From an uncultured Prevotellaceae bacterium (GTDB taxonomy: Bacteria; Bacteroidota; Bacteroidia; Bacteroidales; Bacteroidaceae), in NCBI GenBank assembly GCA_900314755.1, contig OMWH01000011.1:21969-85968 (forward strand): 64,000 nt of DNA, written 5' to 3'. Each line of letters begins with the position of its first letter. Position 1 is the stretch's first letter. Position numbers and translations under genes: made by a program. This document shows, piece by piece, positions 1 to 11,905 of the stretch. The notes beneath the pieces were generated by a model. It saw nothing but the letters and a program-made list of their open reading frames with translations, made no database searches and was not told where the DNA came from.

Positions 1-3167
<3,167 letters not shown>

Positions 3168-3202
3168 ATCGTCTATATTTTAGTGATGTTTTGTTATAAT
3201 CA

Positions 3203-3216
3203 TGCAATCGTTTGCG
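3203..3216. promoter_or_regulatory. Candidate LacI-family operator upstream of malQ
   Basis: TGCAATCGTTTGCG matches the perfect palindrome TGCAAACGTTTGCA at 5710-5723 in 12 of 14 positions. It lies between the MFS stop and the malQ start. Unlike the other two copies it has no TAnnTTTG box at the matching distance, so its role is less certain. Confidence 0.5.
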
Positions 3217-3221
3217 CGTCT

Positions 3222-4529
3222 TTATTTATGACGGATGGCTGTCACACAGGCAGCACCCACAACCAGAAGACATCCAGCCACGATCATCATGGTGGACTGA
3301 TGACTGCCTACGAGTGAGAGGACAAGACCTCCACAGAGTGCTGCGATAATCTGGGGAATACAGATAGTACCGTTGAACAGTCCCAGATAGGCTCCCATGT
3401 GACCATAGCCCTGCAACGCATTGGTGACAAAGGTAAATGGCATGGCGAGCATTGCCGCCCAGGCGCAACCAATCAGCAGGAAGGGGATAAACTGTAGGTA
3501 TGCGTCGTGGATAAAGGGAACGATGGCAAAACCGATGCCGCCGATGATGAGGCTGATGGCGTAAGCGGCTTTGGTATTCTTGAATTGTGGCAGGACAGCC
3601 GCCCAGATAACGGAACCGATAGCCTGTACTGCAAAGAGGACACCGACCCAGTTGCCCGCTGCCTGGAAGGCTTCGCTGGCAGGGTCTGTGCTGTTCCATA
3701 CCGTCTCGGCGATGGCACCCGTCGAGTAGTTCCACATATAGAGGAAGGCTGCCCAGCAAAAGAACTGTACCAGTCCGACCTTCCAGAAAGTGGAGGGGGC
3801 TTTGCGTAGCAGTGTCAACCAGTTGGCGGAGTCCTCTTTCTCCTCTTTACTCTCCGCCACAGCATTATATTCCGCATACTCCTGCGGGTTCCACTCTTTG
3901 ACTTTCAAAGTGGTATAGATGACACAGAGAATCAAAATGGCTGCTCCGATATAGAATGACCAGATGACACTGTCTGGAACTACCCCCTTCTCTGCGACAT
4001 TCTTAATACCGATATAGGTGAAGAAGAAAGGAAACAGGAAGCCGACAACACTACCGGCATTGCAGAGGAACGACTGGATGCTGTATGCCTTGGCTTTCTG
4101 CTCCTCGTTGACCATGTCACCTACCAGCATCTTGAATGGTTGCATCGCCATATTGATACTGGTGTCAAGAAACATCAGGGCGATAAGCCCGAACATCATG
4201 GCGGCACTGACGGCAAGACCTAATGAGCCGGCATTAGGCAACAGACACATGACCAGTACGGCAGTGGCTGCTCCTATAAATAAATAAGGTATACGGCGAC
4301 CGAAGCGAGTCCATGTCTTGTCGCTCAGTGTTCCGACAATCGGCTGTACCAGGATACCCATCAGTGGAGGGAGTATCCAGAAATAACTTAAGTTATGGGG
4401 GTCAGCACCCAAGGTAGCGAAGATGCGGGAAATATTCGCACTTTGCAACGCATACGCTATCTGTACGCCAAAGAAGCCAAAACTAAGGTTCCATAATCCC
4501 CAAAAGGGTAAATTCGGTTTCTGTTTCAT
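3222..4529 (-). CDS. MFS sugar transporter (maltose/maltooligosaccharide type)
   Basis: A 435-residue, very hydrophobic protein with about 12 predicted membrane segments and no cleavable signal peptide. The start (PFWGLWNLSFGFFGVQIAYA) and the loop DKTWTRFGRRIPYLFIG match the sugar:cation symporter branch of the major facilitator superfamily (SLC45-like) often found in Bacteroidetes starch loci. The expected role is moving maltose or short maltooligosaccharides from periplasm to cytoplasm, where MalQ acts. It lies 68 bp downstream of the lacI-type gene and 54 bp upstream of malQ, so lacI-MFS-malQ-susB may form one transcript. Substrate is inferred from context. Confidence 0.82.
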   Translation of the reverse strand: MKQKPNLPFWGLWNLSFGFFGVQIAYALQSANISRIFATLGADPHNLSYFWILPPLMGILVQPIVGTLSDKTWTRFGRRIPYLFIGAATAVLVMCLLPNAGSLGLAVSAAMMFGLIALMFLDTSINMAMQPFKMLVGDMVNEEQKAKAYSIQSFLCNAGSVVGFLFPFFFTYIGIKNVAEKGVVPDSVIWSFYIGAAILILCVIYTTLKVKEWNPQEYAEYNAVAESKEEKEDSANWLTLLRKAPSTFWKVGLVQFFCWAAFLYMWNYSTGAIAETVWNSTDPASEAFQAAGNWVGVLFAVQAIGSVIWAAVLPQFKNTKAAYAISLIIGGIGFAIVPFIHDAYLQFIPFLLIGCAWAAMLAMPFTFVTNALQGYGHMGAYLGLFNGTICIPQIIAALCGGLVLSLVGSHQSTMMIVAGCLLVVGAACVTAIRHK

Positions 4530-4562
4530 ATTATTATTCTTCTTTTGTTATATACTATATTT

Positions 4563-4598
4563 ACTATAGTTCCTATAGTCACTATAGGGACTATGTCC
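4563..4598. repeat. Four imperfect 9-bp tandem repeats at the end of the lacI-type gene
   Basis: Units at 4563, 4572, 4581 and 4590 read ACTATAGTT, CCTATAGTC, ACTATAGGG and ACTATGTCC. The array fills the short gap between the regulator stop codon and the MFS start. It is partly self-complementary (CTATAG cores), so it could form weak hairpins in the intercistronic RNA. Function unknown. Confidence 0.6.
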
Positions 4599-5623
4599 TA
4601 TCTAGTCGTCCCCCTGATAATCAGGCGGGTTCTTACTATTCTGCGCTCCATCTTGTTACGGGGGATCGTTCCCTCCACATGTCCTATCAGGATATCGGCG
4701 GCTTCCTCTCCAACCTTCACGCCCCGCTGCTCTACCGTGGTCAGCATAGGGTCGCAGGCAACGGCACGTTGTCCGTTGGTAAAGCCACAGACAGAGATGT
4801 CGTCGGGTACTTTGAAGCCCATGCGCTTCGCGGTATAGAGAATACCTATTGCCGTATCGTCGTTGACGGCAAAAAATCCATTGGGGGGGGCATCTTCTGA
4901 CAGTATTCCAGGAGTGATCGCCTCAGCGTCAGTCCTGTTATCACAATTATATATAAGGGCAGGATCAGGTTGGATACCGTGTTTCAGGAGAGCGTCCTTA
5001 TACCCGTTAAAACGGTTCTTGGAAATCTCCAGGGTCATGGAGGAGCCATAGAAGGCAATTCTGTTACAGCCTGTCTCTATCAGATGGGTCACCGCATTAT
5101 AGGCACCCATATAATCATCTACCACCACGCGGCTGGCATTGACTCCCGTGCAAATGCGGTCATAGAACACCAAGGGGACTCCAGCGTCGATAAGTCGCTG
5201 GAAGTGGTCGTATTGATGGGTGTCCTTCGCCTGGGAGACGATAATGCCGCAAACCTTGTTCTCGTAGAATGACCGGCAGATCTTCACTTCCCGCTCATAT
5301 TGCTCATTGCTTTGTGCCACCATGATACGATAACCCCTTGCCGATGCTTCCTCCTCAATACCAGAGAGGACCGAGGAGAAATAGTAATGGGCAAACTCAG
5401 GGATGATGACCCCGATTACCTTCATGGGCTGAACCTTCGAATGGCGTAATGACTCTGCAATAAAATTAGGAGTAAAGTTGTGCTCACGGGCATATTGCTG
5501 GATGGCGGCACGCCGCTCCGCAGAGATACGGGGAGAATCCTTCAAGGCTCGAGAGACTGTTGCCACGCTGATACCAAACTCACGGGCAATATCCTTCATC
5601 GTCAAAGTAGTACGTTTTTCCAT
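4598..5623 (-). CDS. LacI-family transcriptional regulator of the starch locus
   Basis: This 341-residue regulator starts with a textbook LacI helix-turn-helix (residues 6-30: TMKDIAREFGISVATVSRAL) and hinge helix, followed by a periplasmic-binding-protein-like effector domain (VIGVIIPEFAHYYFSSVLSG, FFAVNDDTAIGILYTAKRMG). It is divergent from susC across a 229-bp gap that contains a perfect 14-bp palindrome (5710-5723). A near-identical palindrome occurs upstream of the GH13 amylase at the same distance from the -7 box. This points to direct control of starch genes by this protein. The upstream position of the sites suggests activation rather than simple repression; that is inference. The ligand is probably a maltooligosaccharide. 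Confidence 0.92.
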   Translation of the reverse strand: MEKRTTLTMKDIAREFGISVATVSRALKDSPRISAERRAAIQQYAREHNFTPNFIAESLRHSKVQPMKVIGVIIPEFAHYYFSSVLSGIEEEASARGYRIMVAQSNEQYEREVKICRSFYENKVCGIIVSQAKDTHQYDHFQRLIDAGVPLVFYDRICTGVNASRVVVDDYMGAYNAVTHLIETGCNRIAFYGSSMTLEISKNRFNGYKDALLKHGIQPDPALIYNCDNRTDAEAITPGILSEDAPPNGFFAVNDDTAIGILYTAKRMGFKVPDDISVCGFTNGQRAVACDPMLTTVEQRGVKVGEEAADILIGHVEGTIPRNKMERRIVRTRLIIRGTTR

Positions 5624-5646
5624 TTCGGTTCTTAGTATTGTGATTG

Positions 5647-5654
5647 CAAAGTTA
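5647..5654 (-). promoter_or_regulatory. Predicted promoter -7 box of the lacI-type gene
   Basis: On the minus strand TAACTTTG matches the Bacteroidetes -7 consensus TAnnTTTG, 24 bp before the ATG at 5623. Confidence 0.55.
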
Positions 5655-5709
5655 TTGAAAAGTTCTTTTTGTGGTACGTCAACCTTATTTATTTATAGGT
5701 ATTTATAAA

Positions 5710-5723
5710 TGCAAACGTTTGCA
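5710..5723. promoter_or_regulatory. LacI-family operator (perfect palindrome) upstream of susC
   Basis: TGCAAACGTTTGCA is a perfect 14-bp palindrome with the central CG typical of LacI-family sites. It ends 56 bp before the susC -7 box, the same distance as the related site at 14740-14753 from the amylase -7 box. Confidence 0.82.
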
Positions 5724-5778
5724 CACTCCTAATAACGTTTTTAACTCAAAAAAAGTATTAACGAATCAAAACATCTTC

Positions 5779-5786
5779 TATCTTTG
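5779..5786 (+). promoter_or_regulatory. Predicted promoter -7 box of susC
   Basis: TATCTTTG fits TAnnTTTG. Expected transcription start is near 5793, giving a leader of about 60 nt. The amylase promoter carries the identical box. Confidence 0.72.
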
Positions 5787-5852
5787 CACTTGATTTAAAT
5801 CAAATGTTTTGAATACGTGAACTAAAATTATATTACTAACTCTAAAAAAGAA

Positions 5853-8800
5853 ATGATGAAGCAGGTAAACATTCAATCTCCGTTAAGGATGCTTGTCCTT
5901 TTATTAGGACTCTTTCTTTCGGTAGGAGCCTTTGCACAGATTGATGTCAAAGGACATGTTAAAGATGCTCAGGGCGAACCGATTATCGGTGCGACGGTAC
6001 GTGTGGTAGGTACTCAGACCGCTACCGTATCAGACTTCGACGGTAACTTCGCTTTGAAGGCTAATCAAGGTGCCGACATTAGCGTGTCGTATGTGGGCTA
6101 TCAAACTCAGACCGTGAAGGCAGCGTCAAGTCTCGACATCACTCTTCAGGAGGATGCAACGATGTTGGAAAACGTTGTTGTTATCGGTTACGGTGTTGCC
6201 CGTAAGACAGACTTGACAGGTTCTGTAACGGCAATCAAGCCAGATGAAAAGAATCATGGTATTCTTACAACGGCTCAGGACATGATTTCAGGTAAAATTG
6301 CAGGTGTTAATGTCAACACCTCGAATGGTGAACCTGGTGGTGGTGCTCAGATTCGTATTCGTGGTGGTGCTTCTTTGAATGCAAGTAACGACCCTCTGAT
6401 TGTGATTGATGGAATGCAAATGGATAACAATGCCACAAAGGGTGTTAGCAATCCTTTGGCTCTTGTTAATCCTAACGACATCGAGTCGTTCACTGTTCTG
6501 AAAGATGCCTCTGCAACTGCTATTTACGGTAGCCGCGGTTCTAATGGTGTTATCATCATCACAACCAAGAAAGGTCGTCGCAACCAGTCTCCAAAGGTAT
6601 CGTATAATGGTACATTCTCTGTCAGCTCTGTTTCAAAGAAACTAGACGTGATGGATGCCAACCAGTATCGCCAGTTCATTAAGGATTATTATGGAGAGAC
6701 TTCTGAAGCATACGCAGGACTCGGTGAGGCTAACACCAATTGGCAGGATGAAATATATCGCAATGCTGTCAGTCATGACCACAACGTGAGTGTGGCTGGT
6801 GGTGTTGGTAACCAGAAGTGGGCAATGCCTTACCGTGTCAGTGTTGGTTATACCAACCAGCAGGGTATCTTGAAAGGTTCAGACTATAGCCGTTTTACAG
6901 CAGGATTCACAATGAACCCATCGCTTCTTAACGATCATCTGAATCTGAACATCAATGGTAAATATGCCTATTCTAAGACAAATCCTGGAGGCCAGGGTGC
7001 TATTGGAATGGCAACTCGTATGGATCCTACTCGTCCTGTTAAGAGTTCAGAGGATCAGTTCAAAAATTGGGGTGGTTATTGGCAGTGGGTAAATCCAACT
7101 ACGGCTTATGATCCAACATATCCCTATGCGATTAATAATGATGCTCCCCAAAACCCTGTAGAACTAATCGATAATTACACATTCGATAAGAGTTCGCACA
7201 CACTGTTAGGAAATTTCGAAGCCGACTATAAGATTCACGGTTTTGAAGACCTGCGTTTGCATATGAACTTAGCCGGTTCTTATTCGTATGGTGGTGAATA
7301 TACCAACAATAATCCTTACTCTACCTATGGCTACTACTATGGTGGTAAGGGTGACAACACCGAGAAGAAGTACAACGTTTTGGCTTCGCTTTATGCGCAG
7401 TACTTTAAAGACTTTAACAAGGACAATCACTTCGATATAATGGCAGGTTATGAGTATAGCCGCACCAAATATTGGGGAAATAGCTGGTATAAAGATTTTT
7501 ATCCAGAGACTAATGAGGGAACAGACGATGATGGTAATCCATTAGCTGGTACTGTCCATAATTCTTCCGAGTCATTCTGGAGGGGCCAGATGATACTTGT
7601 CAGCTGGTACGGACGTGCCAACTATTCACTCTTCGACCGTTATCTCCTTACAGTCAACTTCCGTGCCGATGGTTCGAGCCGTTTTGCAGATGGACACCGT
7701 TGGGGCTTCTTCCCCTCTGTTGCAGCAGGTTGGCGTATTAAGGACGAATCCTTCCTGAAGAGTGTTGATGAAATCAGTGAGATGAAGTTGCGTCTTAGCT
7801 GGGGTCAAACAGGTCAGCAGAACACGGGTAAAGAGTATTATACTCCTACTTACAAGATGACTACTGGTAACGACCGTTTGTATCCAATAGGCCCAAACAA
7901 TCCTGGAACGCTGTTCCAACCATTGGTTTACAACAACGACCTGACTTGGGAAACCACTACGACATGGAATGCTGGTTTAGACTTTGGAATGTTCAATCAA
8001 CGTCTGACCATGACGATTGATGCTTATATCCGTAAGACAACAGATTTGCTCTGCACTCCAACTATCGCAGCTGGACAGAACTACGATAATGCGATGTTGC
8101 TGAATGCTGGCGAACTGAAGAATAAAGGTATAGAGATTGCTATCTCGGGTAAGCCCATACAAACCAAAGACTGGTTTATGGAATTAGGTTTAAATGCTGC
8201 ATATAACAAGAACGAAGTAACTGAGCTCTATGGTGGCCGTGATATGATTGAAGCTGGACTGTCAGTGGGCATGAACAAGGCTTTGACTTATCATAAAGTG
8301 GGACAGCCTGCTAACTCTTTCTGGGTTTACCAGCAGGTGTACGATGAAGCAGGACGTCCTATTCAAGGTGTTTATGTTGACCGCAATGCGGATGGTAACA
8401 TTGACGATAACGACCGTTACTTCTACAAGAATATCGCAGCTCCTTGGACTGGCGGTTTCTACTTTAAGGTTGCTTACAAGAACTGGGATTTAGGAACTAA
8501 CTTCCGTTTCTCTTTGGGCAACTATGTTTATAACGGCTTGATAGAGAGTCGTATGAACTCAGCAGAACGTTACCAGGCATCTAAGGGATTCTATGAGAAT
8601 ACTACTGCCGATGTAGCAGCATTGAGATGGACATCTTATGATTACCCACTTTCTGACTACTTCGTTCAGAATGCTTCGTTCTTGAAGTGTGACAACATTA
8701 CATTAGGCTACAACTTCGAGGAATTGTTCAAAGGTGCAAACTATCATGGTCTCAGTGGTCGTATTTATGCCTCATGTTCTAACGTGTTTACCATCACCAA

Positions 8801-8897
8801 GTACAAGGGACTTGATCCTGAGCAGGTGTCTGGTTTCGAGGGAAGTGTTTATCCACGCAGTCGCACATTCCTTGTGGGACTTAACCTCAACTTCTAA
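5853..8897 (+). CDS. susC: SusC-like TonB-dependent outer-membrane transporter (starch)
   Basis: This 1014-residue protein has a signal peptide (ending GAFAQ), a carboxypeptidase-regulatory-like domain (about 25-105: IDVKGHVKDAQGEPIIGATV), a TonB-box-like stretch (ENVVVIGYGVARKTDLTGSV), a plug domain (VLKDASATAIYGSRGSNGVI) and a long beta-barrel ending in an aromatic-terminated strand (RTFLVGLNLNF). Length and order match the SusC family (about 1000 residues). It forms an outer-membrane complex with the SusD encoded 26 bp downstream and imports maltooligosaccharides by TonB-coupled energy. The starch assignment comes from the flanking GH97, GH77 and GH13 genes. Control by the LacI-type regulator is predicted from the upstream operator. 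Confidence 0.95.
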   Translation: MMKQVNIQSPLRMLVLLLGLFLSVGAFAQIDVKGHVKDAQGEPIIGATVRVVGTQTATVSDFDGNFALKANQGADISVSYVGYQTQTVKAASSLDITLQEDATMLENVVVIGYGVARKTDLTGSVTAIKPDEKNHGILTTAQDMISGKIAGVNVNTSNGEPGGGAQIRIRGGASLNASNDPLIVIDGMQMDNNATKGVSNPLALVNPNDIESFTVLKDASATAIYGSRGSNGVIIITTKKGRRNQSPKVSYNGTFSVSSVSKKLDVMDANQYRQFIKDYYGETSEAYAGLGEANTNWQDEIYRNAVSHDHNVSVAGGVGNQKWAMPYRVSVGYTNQQGILKGSDYSRFTAGFTMNPSLLNDHLNLNINGKYAYSKTNPGGQGAIGMATRMDPTRPVKSSEDQFKNWGGYWQWVNPTTAYDPTYPYAINNDAPQNPVELIDNYTFDKSSHTLLGNFEADYKIHGFEDLRLHMNLAGSYSYGGEYTNNNPYSTYGYYYGGKGDNTEKKYNVLASLYAQYFKDFNKDNHFDIMAGYEYSRTKYWGNSWYKDFYPETNEGTDDDGNPLAGTVHNSSESFWRGQMILVSWYGRANYSLFDRYLLTVNFRADGSSRFADGHRWGFFPSVAAGWRIKDESFLKSVDEISEMKLRLSWGQTGQQNTGKEYYTPTYKMTTGNDRLYPIGPNNPGTLFQPLVYNNDLTWETTTTWNAGLDFGMFNQRLTMTIDAYIRKTTDLLCTPTIAAGQNYDNAMLLNAGELKNKGIEIAISGKPIQTKDWFMELGLNAAYNKNEVTELYGGRDMIEAGLSVGMNKALTYHKVGQPANSFWVYQQVYDEAGRPIQGVYVDRNADGNIDDNDRYFYKNIAAPWTGGFYFKVAYKNWDLGTNFRFSLGNYVYNGLIESRMNSAERYQASKGFYENTTADVAALRWTSYDYPLSDYFVQNASFLKCDNITLGYNFEELFKGANYHGLSGRIYASCSNVFTITKYKGLDPEQVSGFEGSVYPRSRTFLVGLNLNF

Positions 8898-8923
8898 TCA
8901 CATAACTAAATACAGAACGAAAT

Positions 8924-10639
8924 ATGAAACTCAATAAATTCAAAGCAATGGTTTCGGCAGCAACCTTGATGATGGTTGCTAGTCTGACCTCATGTATGGC
9001 TGACTTGGACAAAGGCAATATTGATCCGACAGTTCAGGCCGAGCCCGACATTACAGCGCTCTACAGCAAATGCTATGCTTGCCTGATTTTGGAGGGAATG
9101 GATGGTAGTGCTGATTTTAATGTAGATAATGCTGGAAAGTCGACGCTGGTACGTAATATCTACAATGCAAATGTATTATCTACGGATGAGGGTATTTGCT
9201 GGTGGACAGATGGTGGATTGGAAGACTATGGCATGAATACACCAAAGCCAAGTAGCGATGCTATTCGTTATTTGTACTATCGTCTAATTATGGATGTCAG
9301 CTACTGTAATCACTATCTGGAACTTTCTGCAGCTCAGGAAGACCAAGTTAAGTTGGCTGAGGTTCGTTTCATTCGTGCATATCTTTATTATCAGTTGCTC
9401 GACCTCTTTGGAGATCCATCATTCATTCCTGCTATTTCTACTGAAATGCCTAAGCAGGCCCACTCATACAATGAGAAATTTCAGGAAGATGGTGTTTACT
9501 CTCGTGCAGAATTGTTGGCACTGGGTCGTGAGTTCTTGTTCAACTGGGTGGTAAATGAGTTGAAGGAAGCTGAGGCAAACCTGATGGATCCTCAGCCAAA
9601 GACCGATAGTGATCCGGACTATGGTCGTGTTGACAAGGCAGCTGCTTGGTTGATGTTGAGCCGTGTATATTTGAATGCGGGAACCTATCTGAACAACGAT
9701 GGTCAAAACAATCCTTATTGGGCAGAGGCATTGTCGTATGCAGAAAAAGTTATCAACTCAGGATATTCTTTGTTTGACGACAGCAAGATGTCTGCAGAGG
9801 CTAAGGCTAATGGCTATAAGCCTTACGACCTGCTGTTCATGGGCGATAATGGTTCGAATGGTTCTTCATGCGAAGCTATCTTCCCATTACTTCAGGATGG
9901 TCGCGTTACGAAGGCTTGGGGTGGTTCAATGTTCTTCGTGGCAGCTATGTGGGATCCTAATATGGCTACAGTTATCGGTCAGGATGCTGCAACCACTCAG
10001 AATACTTGGGCAGGTATGCGCTGTCGTCCTCAGTTGATAGAGAAATTTACAAGTAATCCTAACTCATTCGTAGGTAAAACCGCAAAAGAAATTCGCGCAA
10101 TGGGTATTGACGATCGTGCCATCTTCTGGGGTGTAGATCATACATTGTCTGTTTATCCTAACGATGGCTTTGCTAGCGGCATAGTTACTCCAAAATGGAA
10201 TAACAACTATTCTAATGGTGGTACACCTCATGACAATGAGAATGTGGATATCGATTTCTATCTGCTCCGCGTAGCAGAGGCTTATCTGAATGCAGCCGAG
10301 GCTGCTCTCCATACTGGTGATGCAGGCAAGGCTAAGACCTACATGGATGCAATCCGCAATCGTGCTCACGCTGCTACTCGTAGCAGTTATACGCTTGACG
10401 ATATTCTCGATGAGCGTGCTCGTGAAATGTATTTCGAAGGTATTCGTCGTCCTGACTTGATTCGTTACAACTACTTCGGTGGCGTCAGCGTTTCTTATGG
10501 TTGGGAAGGTAAGGGAGGCAATACTGGTTATACTGGTGCTCCTTTCGAGAAATATCTGAATGTATATCCTATCCCATCTTCTGAGGTGATGGCCAACTCT
10601 AATCTGACTCAGATTGACGGTTATACCGAGATAGAATAA
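8924..10639 (+). CDS. susD: SusD-like surface glycan-binding lipoprotein (starch)
   Basis: The 571-residue protein starts with a lipoprotein signal peptide (MVASLTSCMADLD; lipobox LTSC). It shows SusD/RagB features: EVRFIRAYLYYQLLDLFGD near the N-terminal TPR-like repeats, and AEAYLNAAEAALHTGD plus DERAREMYFEGIRRPDLIRY near the C-terminus. SusD proteins cap the SusC barrel and bind the glycan at the cell surface. It follows susC by 26 bp and precedes the susE-like gene by a few bases, so it belongs to the same operon. Confidence 0.95.
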   Translation: MKLNKFKAMVSAATLMMVASLTSCMADLDKGNIDPTVQAEPDITALYSKCYACLILEGMDGSADFNVDNAGKSTLVRNIYNANVLSTDEGICWWTDGGLEDYGMNTPKPSSDAIRYLYYRLIMDVSYCNHYLELSAAQEDQVKLAEVRFIRAYLYYQLLDLFGDPSFIPAISTEMPKQAHSYNEKFQEDGVYSRAELLALGREFLFNWVVNELKEAEANLMDPQPKTDSDPDYGRVDKAAAWLMLSRVYLNAGTYLNNDGQNNPYWAEALSYAEKVINSGYSLFDDSKMSAEAKANGYKPYDLLFMGDNGSNGSSCEAIFPLLQDGRVTKAWGGSMFFVAAMWDPNMATVIGQDAATTQNTWAGMRCRPQLIEKFTSNPNSFVGKTAKEIRAMGIDDRAIFWGVDHTLSVYPNDGFASGIVTPKWNNNYSNGGTPHDNENVDIDFYLLRVAEAYLNAAEAALHTGDAGKAKTYMDAIRNRAHAATRSSYTLDDILDERAREMYFEGIRRPDLIRYNYFGGVSVSYGWEGKGGNTGYTGAPFEKYLNVYPIPSSEVMANSNLTQIDGYTEIE

Positions 10640-10672
10640 TAAATGTTTAAACCGAAAAATAAGAAACGCAAT

Positions 10673-11890
10673 ATGAAGAATAAACTATTGCTTGGCGCTC
10701 TGCTGATAAGCATCGCTAGCTTATTCACAGCTTGCAAGGATGATAACGGATCGAATCCTTCGTTGGTACAACCCACTGGATTCACACTGAATACTCCTGC
10801 TTTTGCCAGTGAGACAGTAGATCTGGAGGCAACCAATGAGTTGCTGTTGACATGGTCTCAGCCTCAATACACAGCGAATAATGCACCTTTACAGGTTACT
10901 TATGAGATACAGGTTTCACCCACTAATCAGTTTACAGTTTCTACCGATGAGGCTGCCGCTGATGAAAGTGGAGAAACGATTGCCGACTATGCTGCTATTG
11001 CTCGTACTACAACGCAATGCACCTACACGCTCTTATCTGCTGACTTAGACAAAGCTTTGGTCCAGATTGGGAAGTGGAAGGAAAGTGAGGTTCCTGCTGA
11101 GCAAACTGCTTTCCTGCGCATCAATGCTTTCCTTTTGGAAAATGGTGTTCGCTTGAACAACGTAGTTTCAAATTCTATTGAATTATCTTTTAATCCTTAT
11201 TATATTGAGCTGAAGGATGCTGAGCCAATCATGTGGTATCTTGTTGGTAACAATATTCTGGATGGAGCCTGGAGTAATAACCCTGGTGTAAGTAGTCTGC
11301 CAATGTTTAAGGTGAGCGACTTCCCCTACGACAAGGCTACAGGAACAGGTGAGATAACTTATCTCAACTATTTCACAACCGACGGATGGAAGATTCAGCC
11401 AGAAGACTTCAACTGGGATCTTGGATTCATGAGTGGTGGAGAAGCTAACACTGCAATTTATCGAGATGGTGCTGCTGATGGTGGTAACATCTGGTGTGAT
11501 CCGGCAGGATACTATAAGGTAACAGTTAATACTGCCTCTAACGAGTGTACCATCGTTCAGCAGGATATCACCCCAAAGGTTTTTGCACAGATTTGTATGG
11601 CAGGTACGTTCAATGAATGGGGTGATACCGATATGACTCCAGCTAACAAGAGTGGTGAGAATCATGTTTGGACTTACGTGATGACTGTTGATGCAGGTAA
11701 AACGGAACAGATTAAGTTCAAGGAAGCTGGCTCGTGGGATAATAACTGGGGCTATGGTTCTGCTGACGGTGAGGTAAATACCTGTGGTGTTGCAAAGAAC
11801 GGTGCTCCTAATATCGGAGTAGAAGAAGGTACTTGGATTATCTGCTTCAACGATATCACTGGCGAGTTTAGTATTATTAAGAAAAACTAA
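10673..11890 (+). CDS. SusE/SusF-like starch-binding outer-membrane lipoprotein
   Basis: The start at ATG 10673 (405 residues) is chosen because it opens directly into a lipoprotein signal peptide (MKNKLLLGALL..LFTAC, then KDD). An upstream in-frame ATG at 10643 would add ten charged residues in front. The N-terminal region (about 35-180) resembles the SusE Ig-like domain. The C-terminal part has a starch-binding fold like those of SusE/SusF (QICMAGTFNEWGDTDMTPA, aromatic-rich W..NWGYGSADGE). The role is retention of starch at the cell surface. It is third in the susC-susD operon. Confidence 0.87.
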   Translation: MKNKLLLGALLISIASLFTACKDDNGSNPSLVQPTGFTLNTPAFASETVDLEATNELLLTWSQPQYTANNAPLQVTYEIQVSPTNQFTVSTDEAAADESGETIADYAAIARTTTQCTYTLLSADLDKALVQIGKWKESEVPAEQTAFLRINAFLLENGVRLNNVVSNSIELSFNPYYIELKDAEPIMWYLVGNNILDGAWSNNPGVSSLPMFKVSDFPYDKATGTGEITYLNYFTTDGWKIQPEDFNWDLGFMSGGEANTAIYRDGAADGGNIWCDPAGYYKVTVNTASNECTIVQQDITPKVFAQICMAGTFNEWGDTDMTPANKSGENHVWTYVMTVDAGKTEQIKFKEAGSWDNNWGYGSADGEVNTCGVAKNGAPNIGVEEGTWIICFNDITGEFSIIKKN

Positions 11891-11905
11891 AAGAGTAAGA
11901 GCATT

